Shown here piece by piece: positions 31,965 through 37,795 of a DNA stretch of 37,881 nucleotides. The translations under genes and the position numbers were made by a program. The DNA lies in contig CAJUFL010000035.1 of NCBI GenBank assembly GCA_910585605.1, positions 1-37,881 on the forward strand, read 5' to 3'. The stretch comes from an uncultured Lachnospiraceae bacterium (lineage in GTDB: Bacteria; Bacillota; Clostridia; Lachnospirales; Lachnospiraceae). Every line of letters starts with the position of its first letter. Positions within the stretch are counted from its first letter, which is position 1. The notes under the pieces were generated by a model, which worked only from the letters and a program-made list of their open reading frames with translations, ran no database searches and was not told the DNA's origin.

Positions 31965-33035
31965 CTAAACTATCCAAAACTTTGAAGTAAGCTCACGGTT
32001 TATAATGGATGTAAAGAAATTCGGATTACTGTTTTGGAATGCTTTCAGACTATTAAGGAAAGCCTCTTTATTCTCTGTTTTAATGTCTGCAAAGGTAGTA
32101 TCCAGCTTTCGGTCTTTCACATTTTTCTCTACATATTCTTTCGACTGTTTTTCATATTTATCTACCATCGAAGGATTTTTATTCACTGCGTCCGTATACC
32201 AGTTTGTAAGGTATTTTAATGAACTGAGACCACTATCATCGTTTTTTTTCACCTTCTGGTATTCGGAATATGCGTCTTTGTCCATTGTCCGCATCATGTC
32301 AATTGCGCTTGTGGTTCGGACAAGACCGCTGCCATGCCCAAGATACCTGTTTTTTGCAATTCCATAGTCCATGTTCCCGTTGTTGTCGGCTTTTCCGGCA
32401 CTTGCAAGCTTGGCAATGGATTCCATTGCTTCCAAAAATGATTTCCTGCTGTCTTCAGGGATAAAATTCTCTGCTGCATATTCCGCTTTCTTCATGCCAA
32501 GTGAGATATTTGCCTGCCGTTCCTCCTCCGTCATGGAGCCGCTATTTCCGATAAGGAAGTTCTGCCGGATGATATCATATACAAATCCCTGCTCCTCTTT
32601 GCCGCAGTTTTCAACCGCAGCCGCAACTGCCTTGTCTGCATCGTATATCCCAGAATACGTCGGAAGATTATTTAAAGACTTATCCACCTGTGTAATCTCT
32701 TTTTGGAATGCCGCATTCCTCGCATCCATTGCATCTCGTTGTTCCAATGTCATGTTGGCATCTACCGCCCCTTTTTTGCTATCTACAAGGGCAGCCATGC
32801 CGTCACCGGAAAACTCCACAATGACCGCATCTCCATACTGTGAACGGATATCTTTCATTGCCTGAATCGTTTCTTCCCTTGACATCTTATCCATAACTTT
32901 GTTGCCATGCTCGTCTGTGGTGTTAAATTCATACCTTACAATGGTATCCTTTTTGTTTGTACCACTCCCATATGCAGGAATATTCGTTGTACCTCTGTAA
33001 AATTGGCTGTAGTCCTGATTAATATTCATTGACAT
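31965..33035 (-). CDS. Cargo protein B, unknown function (possibly DUF4885-like)
   Basis: 356 aa, soluble and mostly helical, no signal peptide. It begins MSMNINQDYSQFYRGTTNIPAYGSG. The QDYSQFY resembles TDYSFLF at the start of cargo protein C. The middle has SREETIQAMKDIRSQYGDAVIVEFSGDGMAALVD and many short helices. No catalytic motif is recognised. AAGGAGG eight nt before the ATG is the same leader (AAGGAGGATAA) as that of cargo gene C, 142 bp upstream. The name is a loose recollection of an uncharacterised Pfam family, not a verified hit. Confidence 0.78.
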   Translation of the reverse strand: MSMNINQDYSQFYRGTTNIPAYGSGTNKKDTIVRYEFNTTDEHGNKVMDKMSREETIQAMKDIRSQYGDAVIVEFSGDGMAALVDSKKGAVDANMTLEQRDAMDARNAAFQKEITQVDKSLNNLPTYSGIYDADKAVAAAVENCGKEEQGFVYDIIRQNFLIGNSGSMTEEERQANISLGMKKAEYAAENFIPEDSRKSFLEAMESIAKLASAGKADNNGNMDYGIAKNRYLGHGSGLVRTTSAIDMMRTMDKDAYSEYQKVKKNDDSGLSSLKYLTNWYTDAVNKNPSMVDKYEKQSKEYVEKNVKDRKLDTTFADIKTENKEAFLNSLKAFQNSNPNFFTSIINRELTSKFWIV

Positions 33036-33127
33036 TTTATTATCCTCCTTGAAATGTTTTTATTTTGCTTATCCAATGGTGCTCTCTGCTAGTCAGAGCC
33101 GCCCATGCCCTTACAATAAGTCTGGGC

Positions 33128-33165
33128 ATTCCACAGGGGCAAAAGTTTATATACCCCCACAGAAT
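33128..33165 (-). other. Hairpin after cargo gene C
   Basis: On the minus strand ATTCTGTGGGGG pairs with CCCCTGTGGAAT, using four G-U pairs that would be mismatches on the plus strand. The structure is therefore specific to minus-strand RNA. It is the counterpart of the hairpin at 31907-31945 and lies between cargo genes C and B. No U-run. Confidence 0.5.
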
Positions 33166-33177
33166 CAAATATGAATA

Positions 33178-33846
33178 TTATATCTTTACATCTAAAGAAC
33201 CACCTGCTTTCTTCAAGTTAGCTTCTATAGAGTCTCTTGTAATGCCATCCAATGCTCCGGACGGAATCGGCTTGCCAATTTCCCACTTAGTATCAGCCTT
33301 TCTTGCAGCATCTATAAATGCCTGTCTGTATGCTCTTTCGTACTGTTCCATTGTGTATCCCGCCGCCAACCGGTCATTTTTTTGTACCTTGCGGTACATA
33401 TTGGTATATACATCTGACCTTTTTGTCGTATCTCCATTCAAGACTCCATTTTCACGCAAAAATTCCTTCTTCGTCAGTTCAAACATTTCATCCTTACTGC
33501 TCTCTGGAATGGAAATGATACGTTTTCTGCTGTTTGCGTTTTCTTCTGTTACTAAAAGACCTGCCAGCCCTGTAGTAGGATCAATATAGTCCCCATCCTT
33601 GTCATAGCTTTTCATCAGATTTTTTATTCCTTGAATATTCGCATACATTGTTCCGTTTGCATTTGATGTCATCTGTTTTATCGCCGCCTTATACTGCCTG
33701 CTGTTTGTATCAATGCCTGCAGCTTTTAATTGTGCCTGAACAGAACAGCTGTTCAACTGTGACAGTTGAAAACTGCCTATTGCACTTGTACTTTTTGTTC
33801 CAAACATACTTTGAAACAAAAAACTGTAATCTGTGATTTTTGACAT
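33178..33846 (-). CDS. Cargo protein C, unknown function (possibly DUF3879-like)
   Basis: 222 aa, soluble, no signal peptide. It starts MSKITDYSFLFQSMFGTKS. Features: a Gln/Ser-rich stretch (LSQLNSCSVQAQLKAAGID), an acidic loop MKSYDKDGDYIDPTTGLAGLL near residue 80 that looks metal-binding but is not a standard EF hand, and a helical C-terminal half. It is the first of the three cargo genes. AAGGAGG eight nt before the ATG fixes the start. Two CAGAAArTGAC boxes lie 82-112 bp upstream. The DUF name is recalled, not checked. Confidence 0.78.
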   Translation of the reverse strand: MSKITDYSFLFQSMFGTKSTSAIGSFQLSQLNSCSVQAQLKAAGIDTNSRQYKAAIKQMTSNANGTMYANIQGIKNLMKSYDKDGDYIDPTTGLAGLLVTEENANSRKRIISIPESSKDEMFELTKKEFLRENGVLNGDTTKRSDVYTNMYRKVQKNDRLAAGYTMEQYERAYRQAFIDAARKADTKWEIGKPIPSGALDGITRDSIEANLKKAGGSLDVKI

Positions 33847-33927
33847 ACCTTTATCCTCCTTGATAAAAATTTTTTGCCTGTATATAAAATCTGTCGGCAG
33901 ATGTAACCATTTTTCAAACCCACATAA

Positions 33928-33958
33928 CAGAAAGTGACCATTATTTGCAGAAAATGAC
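33928..33958. promoter_or_regulatory. Paired CAGAAArTGAC boxes upstream of the cargo genes
   Basis: CAGAAAGTGAC (33928-33938) and CAGAAAATGAC (33948-33958) are direct repeats 20 bp apart. On the minus strand a TTGAAA box (33917-33912) follows ten bp downstream. The same pair with the same spacing occurs at 37076-37107. No good -10 is seen after this TTGAAA. The remaining part of 33847-34218 holds the leader of cargo gene C and, on the other side, the promoter region of the XRE gene at 34219. Confidence 0.6.
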
Positions 33959-34218
33959 TATAAAATCACCGCCGTCTTTGCTTCACAAAACCGATACTGT
34001 ACATGACCTGTGTTTTTCCACCTTTGAATTATTAATGGTGAAAATCAGCTATACGACCATCATGCACTCATGAAACTTAAAACTTTTTTATGGCTTTATT
34101 ATATATATCGTCATTTAAACAAATTTTTTTATGGTTTTTGCATTATTTAATCCGATTGCACTTATACATCATTATTATTTTATCGACTTGCACCTACAAT
34201 GCGTATGAGGTGGTAACA

Positions 34219-34569
34219 ATGATAGATTATAAAACGATTGGCGGGAAAATCAGGAAACAAAGAATCGCCTGCAACCTATCACAGGAAAAGTTAGCGGAAT
34301 TATGTGATGTTGGCACAACACATATATCTCATATTGAAACAGGAAACTGCATTCCAAGCCTAAAAGTATTTATCGCTATATTAAACGCTTTATCCTGCTC
34401 TGCTGATGAGCTTTTATGTGACGAATTGGAACGGGCAGAATATACATATATTTCTGAAATTACTCATATACTGGAGGACTGTTCCAGCCATGAACTGATG
34501 ATTATTACGGATACGATACAAGCCCTGAAATCATCATTGCGCAAACAGAACATTACACGAGTGAAATAA
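34219..34569 (+). CDS. XRE-family transcriptional regulator (second of the element)
   Basis: 116 aa from the ATG at 34219, with GAGGTGG five nt upstream; the frame is open from 34090, but that part would encode a spurious hydrophobic leader over the promoter. A standard Cro/CI helix-turn-helix occupies residues 6-62 (IGGKIRKQRIACNLSQEKLAELCDVGTTHISHIETGNCIPSLKVFIAI), followed by a short helical tail. It is transcribed divergently from the cargo genes and faces the minus-strand genes on its right. It is a candidate regulator of the cargo. Confidence 0.88.
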   Translation: MIDYKTIGGKIRKQRIACNLSQEKLAELCDVGTTHISHIETGNCIPSLKVFIAILNALSCSADELLCDELERAEYTYISEITHILEDCSSHELMIITDTIQALKSSLRKQNITRVK

Positions 34570-34778
34570 GAAATTACCCCTATCTGACAAAAAGACACTT
34601 TCTCCTTGAAAATGTCTTTTTGCATATAGGGGTATTCAAATTCTTTCATTTCAAATGCAAGTTTTATTCCGTCCTGCAGCCCCAATCTGTAAGCAACAGC
34701 ACTGTATGCTGCTTTGCAGTCATTGGCGGCTGAAATCGCTTTCGTGCCCTCATAACGGAACAGCATCTTTTGTTTCAT
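34464..34778 (-). CDS. Small hypothetical protein, probably altered C-terminus
   Basis: 104 aa. The first 50 or so residues look genuinely coding (LFRYEGTKAISAANDCKAAYSAVAYRLGLQDGIKLAFEMKEFEYPYM); the GFRLG/YRLGLQDG-like segment recalls the neighbour at 35220. The last 50 residues run through the terminator hairpin and antisense to the end of the XRE gene, and look like chance translation. The ATG directly follows the TAA of the gene upstream (ATGTAAATG), so it is translationally coupled. Probably a 3'-truncated member of a small element-borne family. Confidence 0.5.
   Translation of the reverse strand: MKQKMLFRYEGTKAISAANDCKAAYSAVAYRLGLQDGIKLAFEMKEFEYPYMQKDIFKEKVSFCQIGVISYFTRVMFCLRNDDFRACIVSVIIISSWLEQSSSI
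34575..34634 (+). terminator. Long hairpin after the second XRE gene
   Basis: TACCCCTAT pairs with ATAGGGGTA, and inside it AAAAAGACA pairs with TGTCTTTTT around TTTTCTCCTTGAA. The inner hairpin followed by TTTTT acts as a plus-strand terminator right after the stop at 34569. On the minus strand it lies within the frame of the small gene at 34778, which would have to read through it. Confidence 0.6.
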
Positions 34779-35168
34779 TTACATGATGTTATCTGGTATA
34801 TCCTCAATGCCTGCTTTTTCTGCAAAGCGTTTCTGCATACCTAAAAGTTTCTGCTGTGTTTCCTGCGGCAGACATTTTAGTATGTCGTCATAATCCATTT
34901 CTTCCATTGGCGTGTTGTCTGCAATATTAAGAAGCTGTGTGTCAAGCCATTCATTCCAAAGGTCATTAAACAGGCGTTTGCTGTCATTAAAAGAAAATGC
35001 GTTATCAAATCCAAGATGTGACCTGAAATACTGTAATTTTATAAAACCATACTTTCCGGCATTGACAACGGTTAAATCCTCATTTTCAAACAGTTCAGCA
35101 AAAGCGTCCACAACCTTTTGGCATTTTTCTTTCTCTTCGTCAGTGATATAGGTCTTTTTTTTATTCAT
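34779..35168 (-). CDS. Hypothetical protein of the element
   Basis: 129 aa from the ATG at 35168, with AAAGGAGG four nt upstream. Soluble and helical: ITDEEKEKCQKVVDAFAELFENEDLTVVNAGKYGFIKLQYF, then FNDSKRLFNDLWNEWLDTQLL and a C-terminal helix ending IEDIPDNIM. I do not recognise the family. It is in a row of minus-strand small genes (35501 to 34464) that follow the ribbon-helix-helix gene, probably one unit. Confidence 0.75.
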   Translation of the reverse strand: MNKKKTYITDEEKEKCQKVVDAFAELFENEDLTVVNAGKYGFIKLQYFRSHLGFDNAFSFNDSKRLFNDLWNEWLDTQLLNIADNTPMEEMDYDDILKCLPQETQQKLLGMQKRFAEKAGIEDIPDNIM

Positions 35169-35219
35169 AGCGCCTCCTTTTAGCTGATTAGCAGTTTTCA
35201 AGCTGATTAAGCATTTGGC

Positions 35220-35501
35220 TTAAAGAAATATGTCCTGTGCGTAAAAGATTTCTGATGTTATCAGAACGCCCAAACGGAAACCACGCTCAAATTTTACCTG
35301 TTCGTTGCAACTGCTTTCATCAAAAAGCGTTTCAACCAGTTCTTCAAGCAGCTCTTTTTGTTTGTCGTTCAGTGTTTCAGCTAATGCGTCCTGAAGTGTG
35401 CCGCTTTTTTCACATAGTGCCCGATGTTCGGGAGTGCGCTGTTCCGTTCCGCTGTCTACACGAAGCTGCTCGGTCAAAAGTGCTTCCAAAATCTTTCCCA
35501 T
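35220..35501 (-). CDS. Small hypothetical protein (DUF6809-like)
   Basis: 93 aa, predicted helical. The pattern LTEQLRVDSG...EHRALCEKSGTLQDALAETLNDKQKELLEELVETL...EQVKFERGFRLGVLITSEIF, with the FERGFRLG ending, resembles small proteins found on Firmicutes conjugative elements that I recall as DUF6809 (unverified). The SD is weak (AAAGGA twelve nt before the ATG). It lies 52 nt upstream of the 129-aa gene. Confidence 0.7.
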   Translation of the reverse strand: MGKILEALLTEQLRVDSGTEQRTPEHRALCEKSGTLQDALAETLNDKQKELLEELVETLFDESSCNEQVKFERGFRLGVLITSEIFYAQDIFL

Positions 35502-35538
35502 TTATTTTACTGTCCTTTCTTTTTCGTCCACAAGCCGC

Positions 35539-35568
35539 TTGCAAGACAGAGCCGAACAGTGCTATAAT
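35539..35568 (+). promoter_or_regulatory. Promoter of the candidate small RNA
   Basis: TTGCAA (35539-35544), 18 bp, perfect TATAAT (35563-35568) on the plus strand. Transcription would begin near 35573-35575. No open frame with an SD lies downstream, only the structured RNA described next. Confidence 0.65.
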
Positions 35569-35573
35569 ATTTG

Positions 35574-35652
35574 TGCGGCCCGCCTTGCTGCGGGTGGCAT
35601 GGGGAAGTGGTGTAAATACGTTTGCCAACGGCACCACTTCCTTTTCATTTTT
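35574..35652 (+). ncRNA. Candidate small RNA of the mobilizable element
   Basis: About 75-80 nt, from a consensus promoter to a strong intrinsic terminator. The 5' part folds as GCCCGC-CUUGCU-GCGGGU. The 3' part is GGAAGUGGUG (35603-35612) paired with CACCACUUCC (35632-35641), with a small inner hairpin CGUU-UGCC-AACG, then UUUUCAUUUUU. Nothing in it is translatable. The 3' end overlaps, in antisense, the last codons and stop of the ribbon-helix-helix gene (stop at 35645). It could be an antisense or trans-acting regulator of the element. Not recognised as a named RNA family. Confidence 0.6.
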
Positions 35653-35818
35653 CTGCATTGAGAGCCTTAATGCCGTCACGCAATCCCTGTGGGCGTGATA
35701 CGCCCGCCTGTTGACAGTATTTATCCAGCATTTCTAATTCTTCTTCGGTCAAACGCACATCAACACGCATAGTCTTGGGATTGTCAGTTGTTGGTCGCCC
35801 TCTATGCTTTTCAGGCAT
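35645..35818 (-). CDS. Ribbon-helix-helix (CopG-like) DNA-binding protein
   Basis: 57 aa from the ATG at 35818, with AAAGGAGGGAAGC before it. After a basic N-terminus (PEKHRGRPTTDNPKT) comes the RHH fold: MRVDVRLTEEELEMLDKYCQQAGVSRPQGLRDGIKAL. Such proteins bind DNA as dimers and often repress their own promoter or serve the relaxosome. Two direct repeats TTATTGGCGGTAA lie over its promoter (next entry), a likely autoregulatory operator. Confidence 0.85.
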   Translation of the reverse strand: MPEKHRGRPTTDNPKTMRVDVRLTEEELEMLDKYCQQAGVSRPQGLRDGIKALNAEK

Positions 35819-35847
35819 GCTTCCCTCCTTTCCTTGCCAACACAATT

Positions 35848-35897
35848 AGTATAATATATTACCGCCAATAATTCAAGAAATATTTTACCGCCAATAA
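35848..35897 (-). promoter_or_regulatory. RHH gene promoter with duplicated operator
   Basis: On the minus strand TTGAAT (35876-35871), 17 bp, TATACT (35853-35848). The 13-bp repeat TTATTGGCGGTAA occurs twice, at 35871-35859 between the -35 and -10 and at 35897-35885 upstream of the -35, 26 bp apart. Binding by the RHH protein would block its own promoter. The stretch 35898-36000 shows nothing else. Confidence 0.7.
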
Positions 35898-36000
35898 ATT
35901 TGTGTCATTGTCTTTGGTGTCTGTTTCTTATTTGTGGTGAAATAGGAAAAACCATGATTTATCAGCACGGAGGGTAGATGAATACAATAGGAACAATAAA

Positions 36001-36022
36001 ATAGGGGATAATTCCCCATTTT
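36001..36022 (-). terminator. Terminator of the alpha-CTD-like gene
   Basis: On the minus strand ATGGGGA-atta-TCCCCTAT followed by TTTATTG, about 95 nt after the stop at 36116. A modest hairpin and short T-run. Confidence 0.5.
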
Positions 36023-36115
36023 ATCAAAAGATTATGCATTTTCTTTATAGAATAATTTTGAAATATAACAGATTGGATAACATAATAGGGCGATGAAACT
36101 TACGCTTATCGAAAA

Positions 36116-36865
36116 TTATTTTATAGTTTCCAGTAATTCCGGTGATTCGGATTTTATTCCTTTAAGCTGTTTCTTGTTGCAATTGAGTAATTGTGAAACT
36201 GTAGAAATTTGATAGTGCCGCCATATACGGTCAGCCTTGTTCTTGGCAATAACTTCAAATATATATTTATCCTGCCAATCATCCAATATAATTCCCTTTC
36301 TTTTCAGGGTGTAATATGTCTGCATGGTAAGCGTATAATTTTCCCCGCAGACATCATATAAATCTTTTGCAGATTTTTGTTTAAAATCATCAACACAGAA
36401 TATATTATGCCGCATGAACATTTCCAACAGTTCATTGGAGAAATGATACTCAATAAAAGATTGTTTTATAGGGGATAAGGAATGTATCTGTATCCCGTGT
36501 TCTTTACAGATATTGTCAAGCTCTGTCATTGTGCCTTTTCCCATATTACGGAAACCCAATATTTCCTCTCTGGAATGTATTGATAACTGTGAGAGGTATA
36601 GTATGTTATTACACATAAGGACATTTTGCAACCGTTTTGACATTGGAATATCATTAACATATATTTCATTTTCCGGCGGGTACAGGTATCCTAATGCGTT
36701 CAGCTCATCAGCCATAGCAAGCGCATTACAATTTTTGGGACATTTATTTGCAAATGTCAGATAATTGAGTCCTTCAAGTTCTGAAACTTTTGTAATTTTC
36801 ATATACCATGTCAGGAATATTTTGGTTCCCTGAGAAAGTTTTAAGTCTTTAATATATGTTTCCAT
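36116..36865 (-). CDS. Protein of tandem RNA-polymerase alpha-CTD-like (helix-hairpin-helix) modules
   Basis: 249 aa. Residues about 72-127 closely follow the C-terminal domain of the RNA polymerase alpha subunit: MSKRLQNVLMCNNILYLSQLSIHSREEILGFRNMGKGTMTELDNICKEHG, with the typical LxxxxIxTxxxL, EELL and NxGxKSLxEI pattern. Similar, more diverged modules appear at 1-60, 133-190 and, shortened, at 200-249. There is no assembly domain, so it is not a true alpha subunit. In alpha, this domain contacts UP-element DNA and activators, so this protein may bind DNA or recruit polymerase. A promoter with paired upstream boxes precedes it. The gene could be C-terminally truncated. Confidence 0.8.
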   Translation of the reverse strand: METYIKDLKLSQGTKIFLTWYMKITKVSELEGLNYLTFANKCPKNCNALAMADELNALGYLYPPENEIYVNDIPMSKRLQNVLMCNNILYLSQLSIHSREEILGFRNMGKGTMTELDNICKEHGIQIHSLSPIKQSFIEYHFSNELLEMFMRHNIFCVDDFKQKSAKDLYDVCGENYTLTMQTYYTLKRKGIILDDWQDKYIFEVIAKNKADRIWRHYQISTVSQLLNCNKKQLKGIKSESPELLETIK

Positions 36866-37037
36866 ATCGTGCTCCTTATATTCATTGAATTACATCGGTT
36901 ATAGGGTGGTACTTTTTCTTACAGAATAAAGAAAAGCGACTAAAATAGTGTGGATTGAAATGACAAAAGATTGTATAAATCCGTGAATGTCCTTATCCAT
37001 ATGTGTATCTGTCAGTCATTATTCTGCCAACGGTGAC

Positions 37038-37066
37038 AATATAAATGATTCCATATAGATTATCAA
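37038..37066 (-). promoter_or_regulatory. Promoter of the alpha-CTD-like gene
   Basis: On the minus strand TTGATA (37066-37061), 17 bp, TATATT (37043-37038), leaving a leader of about 165 nt. The paired CAGAAA boxes end nine bp upstream of the -35. The rest of 36866-37257 holds only this promoter, the boxes and the terminator at 37207-37238. Confidence 0.6.
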
Positions 37067-37075
37067 TATTCTTTG

Positions 37076-37107
37076 CAGAAAATGAACTATTTGAGCAGAA
37101 AACGGAC
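37076..37107. promoter_or_regulatory. Paired CAGAAArYGRAC boxes upstream of the alpha-CTD-like gene
   Basis: CAGAAAATGAAC (37076-37087) and CAGAAAACGGAC (37096-37107) are direct repeats 20 bp apart. They match the pair at 33928-33958 in sequence, spacing, orientation and distance to a TTGAWA box. This placement is typical of an activator site. Confidence 0.6.
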
Positions 37108-37206
37108 ATTAAAACAACTTTACCGCATTTAATGGGTTAAAACTGAGTATTCCTTTTCATGTATTTGAATTGATGAAATTAAAACATTCTTCTTTTACAA
37201 ATAAAG

Positions 37207-37238
37207 AGAGAACTGGCGTATATTTTAGCCAGTCCTCT
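37207..37238 (-). terminator. Terminator of the DUF6061-like gene
   Basis: On the minus strand AGAG-g-ACTGGC pairs with GCCAGT-t-CTCT around TAAAATATAC, followed by CTTTATTTG. It starts about 20 nt past the stop at 37258. Confidence 0.65.
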
Positions 37239-37257
37239 ATAATAAAAGAAAAATATG

Positions 37258-37497
37258 TTACCACACTTCCAATGAATCTTCCGCATCTATCCACATCTGC
37301 ATATTTCCCTCAAGGTAAAGTCTTACATATTCAAGTGGTTCATCTATTGCCAAGGCATTCAAGGCACACTCGGAGCATGGAGTGGTTTTCAGTCCTTCTT
37401 CCGCTTTTCCGCAGTCTATTCTTAACATATATCCATCAAAAGTAGTCACATCAATACAGTTATGGTGCATATTATATTCTGCATATATGAATCTCAT
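37258..37497 (-). CDS. Small DUF6061-like protein
   Basis: 79 aa. The pattern ...HHNCIDVTTFDGYMLRIDCGKAEEGLKTTPCSECALNALAIDEPLEYVRLYLEGNMQMWID resembles a small family frequent on Firmicutes conjugative and mobilizable elements, which I recall as DUF6061 (unverified). Two Cys in TPCSEC and one in IDC could bind metal. No function is known. It is the right-most gene of the element. Confidence 0.75.
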   Translation of the reverse strand: MRFIYAEYNMHHNCIDVTTFDGYMLRIDCGKAEEGLKTTPCSECALNALAIDEPLEYVRLYLEGNMQMWIDAEDSLEVW

Positions 37498-37607
37498 ATC
37501 TTATCTATCCTTTCTTTATTAACCAATTTTCGGAGAAATTAAGAAAGCATTTCAATCAGTTCTTTTCGCCTGTTTTATTTTGTGTTATACTTTGTTACAG
37601 GTTTTTC

Positions 37608-37633
37608 TTTCCCTTATTTTTGCCCTTATGAGC
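37608..37633. repeat. Right copy of the 26-bp direct repeat (att core or integrase arm site)
   Basis: TTTCCCTTaTTTTTGCCCTTATGAGC matches 26492-26517 at 25 of 26 positions. Further GAGGGAAAAG and ACAAGGGAAAG motifs follow at about 37645-37672, so this end carries more copies of the AAGGGAAA-type site than the left end. Confidence 0.65.
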
Positions 37634-37780
37634 GTTCGTAACATGAGGGAAAAGGATATAACACAAGGGAAAGTCTAAGGGCAAACTCACTTGCTATAAA
37701 TTTAGTGTTTTCAAGGGTTTGCGGACTTTTTGAAGATAAGATATAACAGTTAATAAATGTTATAAAAAGTGTCTTATCAG

Positions 37781-37795
37781 AATTCCCGTTTATCT
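37781..37795. repeat. Candidate right end / core direct repeat (AATTCCCGTTTATCT)
   Basis: Exact copy of 26409-26423. The stretch from 37498 to 37881 has no convincing gene; a minus-strand frame at 37862-37626 crosses all the end repeats and has no SD. Beyond 37796 the DNA becomes GC-rich, with GGGGACG (37804-37810) complementary to CGTCCCC near 37868. Confidence 0.5.

Larger units (their letters stand above)
26409..37795. mobile_element. Integrated mobilizable element (tyrosine integrase, MobA/MobL relaxase)
   Basis: Integrase, repressor and excisionase at the left, and oriT-like hairpins, iterons and a relaxase in the middle, define an integrative mobilizable element. No T4SS, coupling protein or replication initiator is seen. 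The extent is bounded by a perfect 15-bp direct repeat (26409-26423 and 37781-37795, 22 of 26 when extended inward toward panC), giving about 11.4 kb. A second, inner pair of 26-bp direct repeats (26492-26517 and 37608-37633, 25 of 26) gives about 11.1 kb. The precise ends are therefore uncertain by a few hundred bp. The insertion is upstream of panC. The architecture, with a Tn916-type integrase and repeated arm-like sites inside the ends, fits a Tn916-like integration system. Confidence 0.75.

Noticed and set aside
33178..33846. DKDGDYID in cargo protein C as an EF hand
   Set aside because: The spacing of acidic residues does not fit the 12-residue EF loop and the position-12 Glu is missing.
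35410..35679. Minus-strand 89-codon frame between the RHH and DUF6809-like genes
   Set aside because: It overlaps the sRNA, its promoter and the 5' end of the DUF6809-like gene in another frame, with no SD.
36116..36865. RNA polymerase alpha subunit proper
   Set aside because: The N-terminal assembly domain is absent and only CTD-like modules are seen.
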